DNA from: Flavobacterium silvaticum
GTDB taxonomy: Bacteria > Bacteroidota > Bacteroidia > Flavobacteriales > Flavobacteriaceae
Direction: 5' to 3'
Assembly: GCF_012911565.1 (NCBI RefSeq)
Contig: NZ_JAAMPU010000107.1
Span: 124,001 to 188,000, forward strand
Length of the DNA stretch: 64,000 nt
Translations under genes and position numbers: made by a program
Shown here: piece after piece, positions 44,098 to 51,688 of the stretch
Layout of the letters: each line of letters begins with the position of its first letter
How positions within the stretch are numbered: position 1 is the stretch's first letter
Notes under the pieces: model-generated
Told to the model about the DNA's origin: nothing
The model's database searches: none
What the model saw: only the letters and a program-made list of their open reading frames with translations

Positions 44098-45261
44098 TCA
44101 AGCCATTGTACTGTTTACTTTTTCGAGCAGCTCATCAATCATATGCGTATTCGGATCAAGCTCTTTTGCCTGCTTGAAACAGGATGATGCTTGTTCTGTA
44201 TTTCCCAGATCGAGATGATAAATGCCGAGGTTTCTGTATGCATAGGCATTTTTTGGATCAAGTTCCATTGATTTTTGAATATCGTCCAACCCGGATTGTG
44301 TATCGCCGAGCTTGATTTTGGATAGGCCGCGGTTGTTGTACGAGTAAGCGAATTCAGGATCTGTTTTGATTGCAAGGTCGAACAACGGAATCGCTTTTTT
44401 AAATTTTCCCTGCAGATTCAGGCAGTAGGCAAGGTTGTTCAGCGCATATTTGTGGTTGGCCCGGGCATCGAGTGCTTTTTCATAGCATCCTATCGCATTT
44501 TCGATATCGCCCTGGTCAAAAAGGGCATAACCGTACCAGGTCAGCTCATCTGGATTCATGCCACCTTTTGACTCAAGCATACGCAAGTGCGGCAGCGATT
44601 GGCCGTATTGCTTTAATTGCATATGACATGAAATTTTTTGGCGCAACGTGTGCCTTTTTGATTTGATTTTTGGAGGAAGCATCTCAAATTGTGCTATGGC
44701 ACCTTTATAATCGCCTTCGGCATATAATTTCTGGAATTTACCAAATCCCTCCCCATATGTCATCAAACGGATACATGCCCTTACGTTCGTTCCGTCGTTA
44801 TGGACGTAGGAACCATTGGCAAGCTGGATTTTATTGGAATTTGGAATAAGATTGTACAATCCGTCAAACACAGCCATAATAAAGAATATCACTGTAATCA
44901 ACGTTGCCGTATCGCCCCAATTCCAAACGATGCATGCAGATAATAAAAATACGCCTGAAAAGAAAACCGATAAAGGGCCGCCAAGTGTATAGATCAATAT
45001 ATGGCGAATAGGTATTCCTGTTGCTGTGGGGCTGCAAAGACCTTTTTTCCAGATGGTTTTATAATTAAACCAAAAATCAATATTCCCAATGGAAATTTTT
45101 CTGCTTGCTTCCGTGTTCCCATAAGAACCCAGATATACGGTTACTTTTTGTCTGGTAAGGAGCAATGCAGGAACGGCATGTCCAAGTTCGTGGATGAATA
45201 CAACAAGATAACGCAAGGGCAGGATGAGTGCGACACATAATAATATGAAAAGTAGCTTCAT
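44098..45261 (-). CDS. M50-type membrane metalloprotease fused to TPR repeats
   Basis: A 387-residue protein. The N-terminal half (about 1-150) is a polytopic membrane domain with the zinc motif HELGH (residues 24-28) and a later NLIPNSN segment in the place of the M50 second motif. The C-terminal part (about 185-380) has about five TPR units (ALNNLAYCLNLQGKFKKAIPLF, AYRNLGIYHLDLGNTEQASSCF). M50 proteases cut membrane regulators or process M50B-type substrates; the TPR domain may hold a partner in the cytoplasm. It follows ybaB (24-nt gap) and precedes the AraC gene (6-nt gap). Confidence 0.8.
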   Translation of the reverse strand: MKLLFILLCVALILPLRYLVVFIHELGHAVPALLLTRQKVTVYLGSYGNTEASRKISIGNIDFWFNYKTIWKKGLCSPTATGIPIRHILIYTLGGPLSVFFSGVFLLSACIVWNWGDTATLITVIFFIMAVFDGLYNLIPNSNKIQLANGSYVHNDGTNVRACIRLMTYGEGFGKFQKLYAEGDYKGAIAQFEMLPPKIKSKRHTLRQKISCHMQLKQYGQSLPHLRMLESKGGMNPDELTWYGYALFDQGDIENAIGCYEKALDARANHKYALNNLAYCLNLQGKFKKAIPLFDLAIKTDPEFAYSYNNRGLSKIKLGDTQSGLDDIQKSMELDPKNAYAYRNLGIYHLDLGNTEQASSCFKQAKELDPNTHMIDELLEKVNSTMA

Positions 45262-45285
45262 AATACCCCTGTCATCGAATTTAAT

Positions 45286-45612
45286 TTAGAATCCCAGATT
45301 TCCCATCCCCGGAATATTCGGCATCCCTTCTTTGGCGACCGCTCCAAGTTCCGCGTCATTGACAGCTGTAGCCTTTGCGATGGCTTTATTCAGAATCAGT
45401 ATCAGATAATCTTCAAGCTGTTCTTTGTCCTCAAGCAATGAATCGTCTATGCTGATCGATTTCACGGCGCGGTTTGCCGTCAGCGTAACTTTCAGCAATC
45501 CGTCGTTGCTTTGTTCATCGACGAGGACCGAATCGAGGCGTTTTTTGGTTTCTTCTATTTTTTGTTGGGTTTCCTGAAGCTTGCCCATCATACCCATTAA
45601 ATCTCCGAACAT
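45286..45612 (-). CDS. ybaB: YbaB/EbfC nucleoid-associated protein
   Basis: A 108-residue DNA-binding protein of the YbaB/EbfC family. It starts [27 protein letters not shown] at the ATG at 45612; the longer frame to 45651 lacks family support. The central strand [20 protein letters not shown] and the C-terminal helix are typical. It forms dimers that bind DNA as tweezers. A degenerate -7 box (TACCTTCG) lies 17 nt upstream, and element D sits in the divergent gap to oligopeptidase B. Confidence 0.88.
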   Translation of the reverse strand: MFGDLMGMMGKLQETQQKIEETKKRLDSVLVDEQSNDGLLKVTLTANRAVKSISIDDSLLEDKEQLEDYLILILNKAIAKATAVNDAELGAVAKEGMPNIPGMGNLGF

Positions 45613-45681
45613 GGTTTTTGTTTTTTTGCGAAGGTAAGCAGAGTACGTCAATTTAGGGCCATTTGATTTATGATCTGGGTT

Positions 45682-45731
45682 GTTACTTCATTTTCTGTTA
45701 CTTAAAATAGCGTAACGCCAATTTGCGTAAC
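45682..45731. repeat. Quadruple inverted/direct repeat element, copy D
   Basis: GTTAC at 45682 and 45697 and GTAAC at 45712 and 45727, exactly 15 bp apart throughout. This is the most regular copy. It lies in the 235-nt divergent gap between ybaB and oligopeptidase B, about 70 bp from the ybaB start and 117 bp from the other. Confidence 0.8.
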
Positions 45732-45847
45732 ACATCGGGGCTTGACGGCTGGACTTAGTTAAAAATATCAATTAAACGAAATGTTCAAGCTTCTGCAACG
45801 CCCCAAAAAAATCCCTTACTTTAGTCCATTCAAAGAAAAACCAAACT

Positions 45848-47908
45848 ATGCCTGATAAAATACTTCCGCCTGTAGCCGCCAAAAAACCGCACAGGCTGGA
45901 AAAACACGGAGATGTGCGAATTGACGATTACTACTGGCTCAACGACCGCGAAAATCCGGAAGTGATTGATTACCTCAATAAAGAGAATGACTATTACCGC
46001 GAAATGACCAAAGACACGGTCGGTTTCCAGGAAAATTTATTTCTTGAAATGAAAGCCCGTATCAAGGAAGATGACGAATCTGTTCCATATTTCTACAATC
46101 AATATTGGTATATTACACGTTTTGAAACCGGAAAAGATTACCCGATTTATTCCCGAAAGAAAGGTTCTCTCGATGCGCCGGAGGAAATTTTATTCGATTG
46201 CAATGAAATGGCAAAAGGGCATTCGTTCTTTCAATTGGGCGGAGTTAGCATCAGTCCGGACAATCAGCTTGCGGTTTTTGGGACGGATATCGTGGGAAGA
46301 AGAATCTATACGCTTCGGTTCAAGAATCTGATTACCGGCGAAATTTTTTCCGAAGAAATCGAGAATGCGGCTCCGAATTGTGTGTGGGCAAACGATAATA
46401 AAACGGTTTTCTATACGCGTCAGGATAAAAAGACGCTTCGGTCTGATACCATTTACAAACATAAGATTGGTTCCGATGCGAAAGACGATGTCGTGGTTTT
46501 TTATGAAAAAGACGATACGTTCCATATTTCGGTGAGCAAGGAAAAATCACGCAAGTATCTGGTGATTGCTTCCATGAGTACGATGACCTCTGAATTCCGG
46601 ATACTCTCTGCTGACGAACCGGACGGCGAATTCAGGGTTTTCCAGAAACGCGTCCGCGGATTGGAATACAGCATTTCCCATTTTGAAGATGCGTTCTACA
46701 TCCTGACCAATAAAGACGAAGCGACGAATTTCAAATTGATGAAGACGTCTCTCGATAAGACCGGAATGGAGCACTGGACGGAACTGATTCCGCACAGCGA
46801 AGACGTTTTGCTTGAATCTGTCGATATGTTTCGCGATTATCTTGTCATTGAGGAGAGAAGCAACGGCCTGAACAAGATCCATATCAAACCGTGGAATGGG
46901 GAAGGTGATTATTATCTGCCGTTCGAAAGTGAAACTTATACTGCGTTTACTACGACAAATCCTGATTTCAATACGGAAATCCTGCGCTATGCGTATCAGT
47001 CACTCACTACGCCATCTTCTGTCATCGATTTCAACATGAAGACGAAGGAAAAGACAGTGCTCAAGGAACAGGAAGTGTTGGGCGGAAAATTCAATAAGGA
47101 TAATTATAAGGAAGAACGCATTTGGGCGACGGCGCAAGACGGCACCAAGATTCCGGTTTCCATGGTCTATCGCAAGGAATTGAAACAGAACGGAAACAAT
47201 CCGCTGTTGCAATATGCGTACGGATCTTATGGCTCGTCGATGGATGCACATTTTTCAAGCACAAGGCTTTCTCTTCTCGACAGAGGTTTCATTTACGCCA
47301 TCGCACACATTCGCGGAGGTGAAGACCTGGGCCGCAATTGGTATGAAGACGGAAAACTGCTCAAAAAGAAAAATACGTTCACCGATTTTATAGATTGCTC
47401 GCGCTATCTGATACAGAAAGGCTATACATCGCCCCAACATTTATATGCAGAAGGCGGATCGGCCGGCGGATTGCTCATGGGGGCGGTTGTGAACATGGCT
47501 CCGGAATTATATCACGGCGTCATTGCGCAGGTTCCTTTTGTAGATGTCGTGACCACGATGCTCGACGAAGACATTCCATTGACGACGGGCGAGTACGACG
47601 AGTGGGGAAATCCGAATGAAAAAGAGTACTACGACTACATGAAATCGTACTCACCTTATGATAATGTTAAGAAACAGGATTATCCGAATATGTATATTTC
47701 GACAGGGCTTCACGATTCCCAGGTTCAATATTGGGAGCCGGCGAAATGGATCGCTAAGTTGCGCAGTGTCAAGACCGACGGGAATTTGTTGTTCCTCGAT
47801 ACGAATATGGATGCCGGTCACGGAGGTGCATCGGGCAGATTTGAAGCATTAAAAGAACTGGCGCGCGAGTTTAGTTTTTTACTACATTTAGAAAAAATTA
47901 AATCCTGA
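45848..47908 (+). CDS. ptrB: Oligopeptidase B (S9A serine peptidase)
   Basis: A 686-residue cytoplasmic prolyl-oligopeptidase-family enzyme that cleaves peptides after basic residues. The N-terminal propeller begins PVAAKKPHRLEKHGDVRIDDYYWLNDRENPEV. The catalytic serine is Ser538 in EGGSAGG, with Asp in STGLHDSQV and His in DAGHGGASG. No signal peptide is seen. A variant -7 box TACTTTAGTCC lies at 45817, 20 nt before the ATG. Confidence 0.92.
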   Translation: MPDKILPPVAAKKPHRLEKHGDVRIDDYYWLNDRENPEVIDYLNKENDYYREMTKDTVGFQENLFLEMKARIKEDDESVPYFYNQYWYITRFETGKDYPIYSRKKGSLDAPEEILFDCNEMAKGHSFFQLGGVSISPDNQLAVFGTDIVGRRIYTLRFKNLITGEIFSEEIENAAPNCVWANDNKTVFYTRQDKKTLRSDTIYKHKIGSDAKDDVVVFYEKDDTFHISVSKEKSRKYLVIASMSTMTSEFRILSADEPDGEFRVFQKRVRGLEYSISHFEDAFYILTNKDEATNFKLMKTSLDKTGMEHWTELIPHSEDVLLESVDMFRDYLVIEERSNGLNKIHIKPWNGEGDYYLPFESETYTAFTTTNPDFNTEILRYAYQSLTTPSSVIDFNMKTKEKTVLKEQEVLGGKFNKDNYKEERIWATAQDGTKIPVSMVYRKELKQNGNNPLLQYAYGSYGSSMDAHFSSTRLSLLDRGFIYAIAHIRGGEDLGRNWYEDGKLLKKKNTFTDFIDCSRYLIQKGYTSPQHLYAEGGSAGGLLMGAVVNMAPELYHGVIAQVPFVDVVTTMLDEDIPLTTGEYDEWGNPNEKEYYDYMKSYSPYDNVKKQDYPNMYISTGLHDSQVQYWEPAKWIAKLRSVKTDGNLLFLDTNMDAGHGGASGRFEALKELAREFSFLLHLEKIKS

Positions 47909-47922
47909 TTAGATTTTTTTGT

Positions 47923-47930
47923 TAAATTTG
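47923..47930 (+). promoter_or_regulatory. -7 box for the cysteine synthase-like gene
   Basis: TAAATTTG is perfect and lies 15 nt after the ptrB stop. It puts transcription start near 47937, too close to the ATG at 47945 but suitable for the ATG at 47984. Confidence 0.55.
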
Positions 47931-47983
47931 CAAGGACTCAAGGTATGCCCAAAAAGCAACTTTCCTTGACTAATTATTTTTTT

Positions 47984-49024
47984 ATGAAAGAAGAAATAAA
48001 GGCCTACAGTAATGTCCTGGAACTTATCGGAAATACGCCACTAATCAAATTAAACCGCGTTACCGAAAACTTAGAAGGGAATTTTTACGCTAAGGTTGAG
48101 GCTTTCAATCCCGGACATTCCACAAAAGACAGGATTGCATTATATATCATAGAAGAAGCAGAAAGACAAGGTATCCTCAGCCCGGGAGATACCATCATCG
48201 AAACCACATCGGGTAACACAGGCTTCAGTCTTGCCATGGTAAGTATCATCAAAGGTTACCATTGCATACTTGCCGTCAGTTCAAAATCATCACGCGATAA
48301 AATCGATATGCTACGCAGCATGGGCGCCAAAGTCTATGTTTGCCCGGCACATGTTTCTGCAGACGACGAGCGTTCTTATTACAATGTAGCCAAGAGGCTT
48401 CATGAAGAAACAAAAGGCTCGGTATATATCAACCAATATTACAACCAGCTTAACATAGATGCGCATTACAAGACCACAGGCCCTGAAATCTGGGAACAGA
48501 CAAACGGCCAGATCACGCACCTTGTAGCTTGCAGCGGAACCGGCGGAACTATTTCAGGAGCCGCGAAATTCCTTAAAGAGAAAAATCCGAATATCCGTAT
48601 CCTCGGTGTCGATGCTTTTGGATCTGTGCTTAAGAAATATCATGAAACCAAAGAATTCGATGACAAGGAAATCTATCCGTACCGAATCGAAGGACTTGGA
48701 AAAAACCTGATTCCGTCGGCTACCGACTTTGATCTGATCGATAAGTTCATCAAAGTTACCGATGAGGAAAGTGCACACACAACGCGTGAAGTCACTAAGA
48801 AAGAAGGTTTGTTCGTCGGATATACTTCAGGTGCCGTGGTGCAGGCTATCAAGCAATACGCCGAAGAAGGTGAATTTACCGCCAACAGCAATGTAGTCGC
48901 TATTTTCCCGGATCACGGTTCGCGTTACATGAGCAAAGTATTCAGCGACGAATGGATGAATGAACAAGGTTTCTTTGACAGCGTCAATGCGGAAGAAGCA
49001 CAGAAAATTGAATTCATCAAGTAA
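47984..49024 (+). CDS. Cysteine synthase-like PLP enzyme (CBS/OASS family)
   Basis: A 346-residue fold-type II PLP enzyme. [16 protein letters not shown] opens the family, Lys48 in NPGHSTKDR is the Schiff-base lysine, [12 protein letters not shown] binds the substrate carboxylate, and GTGGTISG binds the PLP phosphate. The H in NPGHS-T replaces the usual NPGGS-V of O-acetylserine sulfhydrylases. It could be a cysteine synthase or a cystathionine beta-synthase type. The ATG at 47945 is possible but lies only about 8 nt from the expected transcription start; the MKEEIKAY start at 47984 fits the family better. Confidence 0.85.
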   Translation: MKEEIKAYSNVLELIGNTPLIKLNRVTENLEGNFYAKVEAFNPGHSTKDRIALYIIEEAERQGILSPGDTIIETTSGNTGFSLAMVSIIKGYHCILAVSSKSSRDKIDMLRSMGAKVYVCPAHVSADDERSYYNVAKRLHEETKGSVYINQYYNQLNIDAHYKTTGPEIWEQTNGQITHLVACSGTGGTISGAAKFLKEKNPNIRILGVDAFGSVLKKYHETKEFDDKEIYPYRIEGLGKNLIPSATDFDLIDKFIKVTDEESAHTTREVTKKEGLFVGYTSGAVVQAIKQYAEEGEFTANSNVVAIFPDHGSRYMSKVFSDEWMNEQGFFDSVNAEEAQKIEFIK

Positions 49025-49043
49025 TCGCTTTATGGTATAGAAT

Positions 49044-49074
49044 AAAAAATCCGGATTGAATGTCCGGATTTTTT
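49044..49074. terminator. Bidirectional rho-independent terminator
   Basis: The perfect 12-bp stem AAAAAATCCGGA / TCCGGATTTTTT with a 7-nt loop lies between convergent genes. Confidence 0.92.
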
Positions 49075-49082
49075 ATGTCGTA

Positions 49083-49322
49083 TCAGAACCAATACAGATG
49101 CATCTCGGCCAGAAAGTGTTCATCGGTTACCGGAAAGGCTGAACCCAATACGGAATCGATGCCGCATTTGGGACAAATAGCTGTTTCTGTCCCGTCTTTT
49201 TCCCTGATCCAATCCTGGATCTCCATTGGGCTGAATGTCTCCATGAAATGGAAACAGCCGCATAAGTGATCGCCCAAAAGATCAGCCTTGTTACGCATCG
49301 ATTCTTTATGGGCGAATTCCAA
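49083..49322 (-). CDS. Small CPxCG zinc-site protein
   Basis: A 79-residue protein with a CPKCG motif (about residues 49-53) and a CGC pair (about 21-23), likely a single zinc site. The blocks LLGDHLCGCFHFMETFSPMEIQDWI and ICPKCGIDSVLGSAFPVTDEHFLAEMHLYWF match a conserved family of small cytoplasmic proteins known only as hypothetical. The start is a TTG at 49322; the frame is open upstream back to a TAG but has no ATG, so the exact start is uncertain. Convergent with the cysteine synthase-like gene. Confidence 0.7.
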   Translation of the reverse strand: MEFAHKESMRNKADLLGDHLCGCFHFMETFSPMEIQDWIREKDGTETAICPKCGIDSVLGSAFPVTDEHFLAEMHLYWF

Positions 49323-49419
49323 AAAATCGTTGGTATATTTTTTCGGACATGGGCGATGGGTGTTTTCTTTTTTAAGAACCTAATAATCGTGACTTACCCA
49401 CATTCAACAGAATAGGAAA

Positions 49420-50283
49420 TCAGATCAACTCCGCCACATGTTTTGAAATATTCTCCGATATCTTCTGTGTCGGCAAATCGTTTTCATCTGTCCCGAACGG
49501 ATCTTCTATTTCTTCGGCAATCAATTCCAGACTTGCCAGAACATAAAAGATAAAAATGACGATCGGCCCAACGAGATAGCCAAGGCTGAACGCATAGCCA
49601 AACGGAAGCGTGATGACGTAAAAGAAAATAAATTTCTTTATAAAGGCACTGTAAGAGTAGGGAATAGGCGTATTCTTGATTCGTTCGCAGGCGCCGCAGA
49701 TATCGGTAAACGAAAGCAATTCAGGATTGATGAACAGCAGTTGCTCGCCGGAAATACGACCTTCACGATACATTTCATTCGCCCGCTCCATCATGGTTTT
49801 TGCCACTTGGTTCGGCTTGTGTTTGTGGTGGTCGATTTCAAGATCGAGATCGTCAAACAATTGTTTAGAGGTTTCCTCATCTTTCAAATGGGCGTTGAGC
49901 ACAAAGGCATAATCGGAAATAGCCTTGCGGAAAAAAGCCCGGTCGTGTTCATTGGCGCTTACCGAAGCGATTTTCATGGCCAGGTTGCGGCTGTTATTGA
50001 CAAGCGAACCCCACAGCCGTCTGCCTTCCCACCATCTGTCATAGGCCGTATTCGTCCGGAAAACAAGCAATAGCGAAAGCACGAATCCGAGAAGGTTGTG
50101 CATCAGGTTGAAATTGCGCAGGTAATGATCGCTTCCCAATTTCCAATGTTCGACTTCGAGATAACCAACGAGTCCGGCATAGATGCCAATTCCCAACATC
50201 ATTGGGATAAGCTTGATAAACGTATCCGATTTATGGAAATTGAAAATAAACGAAAGCCAGTCTTTGGTGGAATACGAATGCAT
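49420..50283 (-). CDS. Bestrophin-like anion channel family protein
   Basis: A 287-residue polytopic membrane protein of the bestrophin/UPF0187 (RFP-TM) family, which form pentameric ion channels. Visible signatures are GFVLSLLLVFRTNTAYDRWWEGRRLWGSLVNNSRNLA (about 65-100), IPYSYSAFIKKF and LELIAEEIEDPFGTDENDLP near the C-terminus. The family length is about 300. The gene stands alone between the small zinc protein and the efflux operon; no regulation is evident. Confidence 0.9.
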   Translation of the reverse strand: MHSYSTKDWLSFIFNFHKSDTFIKLIPMMLGIGIYAGLVGYLEVEHWKLGSDHYLRNFNLMHNLLGFVLSLLLVFRTNTAYDRWWEGRRLWGSLVNNSRNLAMKIASVSANEHDRAFFRKAISDYAFVLNAHLKDEETSKQLFDDLDLEIDHHKHKPNQVAKTMMERANEMYREGRISGEQLLFINPELLSFTDICGACERIKNTPIPYSYSAFIKKFIFFYVITLPFGYAFSLGYLVGPIVIFIFYVLASLELIAEEIEDPFGTDENDLPTQKISENISKHVAELI

Positions 50284-50359
50284 AAACTCGGTCAGATTGT
50301 TTTATGGGTTGGAATCTGAACCAAAAATAAAGCAAATTTCAGAGTTAGCTGCAGCAGGA

Positions 50360-51688
50360 TCAAAAAGAGAGATTTCCCGCAAGTTCGCGAAGCGCTACTT
50401 CGGATACTTTTGCATTGTACCTGGCAACACTGTGCCGGACCTGTGCATTGAGAAAATTAAGTTGGGCCGTCCTGTATTCAATGGTCGGAATAGTGCCGAT
50501 GCGGTATTTGTCCATCGTAATACTGAGGTTTTCTTTTGCGATCTCTTCGTTTTTGGCTTCCAGATCGATCAGGCTGATATTGGTCAGATATGTTTGATAC
50601 GCCGTACCAAGTTGGGCAATTACGGCCTGGTTTTGTTGTTCGGCGGCTAATTTGGCGTTTTCGATAGCTATTTTTGCTACTTTTTCGTTCCTGTTCTGAT
50701 TGAAACCGTTGAAGATAGGAACGCTCGCGGTAAATCCATACGTAAGCCCTTTGGCCGATGTGGATGTGGTAAAACCAAGGCTTGATTGGGTTTCGGCAAA
50801 ATTATATCCGGTACTGACCCCAACAACCGGATAACGTTGCGCTTTGATGACTTTCAAATCGAATTCGGCCACCTGTTTGGAAATAATCGTGGCCTGAAGC
50901 TGTGGGTTTTGCCTGAGAGCGGTCTCTTCCAAAGCCGGAAGCAACAATGTCCTGTCCGTCAGGAATTCGTCCCCAACCTTAAAATCGATTTTGGTATCGC
51001 GGGCAAGCACCTGGTTCAACTGGATCTTGGCGCTGGCGAATGTTTCTTTCTGGCGCAACAGATTGGTTTGGTCCGTATTCAGGTCGACCTGTGCGTTCAG
51101 CACTTCAAGCTTGCTGGCCTTGCCGATGGTATAACGGTTGTGGGCCAGTTCTACCCGCTGTTTTGAAATCACAAGAGTCGTATCCAACGATGCCAAAACC
51201 TGTTGCTGTTGTACCAAATCATAATATCTGTTGACGACATCAGAAATCCGGTCGAGTATCATTCCCTGTAATTCGGCCTGACCTAACTTTTCCAATTCCT
51301 GCAAACGGTCGTATCTGGCGAACATCCCGAGGCCGTCAAAAACCGTCCAGCCCAAACTGACGCCATATTGCAGGCTGTTGTTTTTTGCGTTGTTGAGTTC
51401 CGTACGTGTTCCGTCGCTTCGGACCTGGGTGCTGTTCTGAAGTCCGTTATTGTCAACCAGATTGGCATTTAACTGAGGCAAAGCACCTGCATTTCCCCAA
51501 CTTACATTCGTCTGGTCAATCTTTAGATCGTTTTTGGAAATCCGGATATCGAAATTATTTTCCAGGGCGATTTTTATGGCATCGGAAACGGTCAGCAATG
51601 GTTTTTCCTGCTCTTGTTCCCTGACCGTAGTTTGGGCCTGGCATATTCCAGATGCAGCTATCGCGATGTATATCAACACTCGTTTCAT
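50360..51688 (-). CDS. TolC-family outer-membrane efflux protein
   Basis: A 442-residue outer-membrane factor with a signal peptide (1-18, ending CQAQ) and two repeats of the OEP/TolC type, including LTVSDAIKIALENNFDIRI at the N-terminus and the long periplasmic helices. It forms a trimeric channel that completes the tripartite pump. Its ATG overlaps the RND stop by four bases, so the operon is MFP-RND-TolC. Confidence 0.92.
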   Translation of the reverse strand: MKRVLIYIAIAASGICQAQTTVREQEQEKPLLTVSDAIKIALENNFDIRISKNDLKIDQTNVSWGNAGALPQLNANLVDNNGLQNSTQVRSDGTRTELNNAKNNSLQYGVSLGWTVFDGLGMFARYDRLQELEKLGQAELQGMILDRISDVVNRYYDLVQQQQVLASLDTTLVISKQRVELAHNRYTIGKASKLEVLNAQVDLNTDQTNLLRQKETFASAKIQLNQVLARDTKIDFKVGDEFLTDRTLLLPALEETALRQNPQLQATIISKQVAEFDLKVIKAQRYPVVGVSTGYNFAETQSSLGFTTSTSAKGLTYGFTASVPIFNGFNQNRNEKVAKIAIENAKLAAEQQNQAVIAQLGTAYQTYLTNISLIDLEAKNEEIAKENLSITMDKYRIGTIPTIEYRTAQLNFLNAQVRHSVARYNAKVSEVALRELAGNLSF

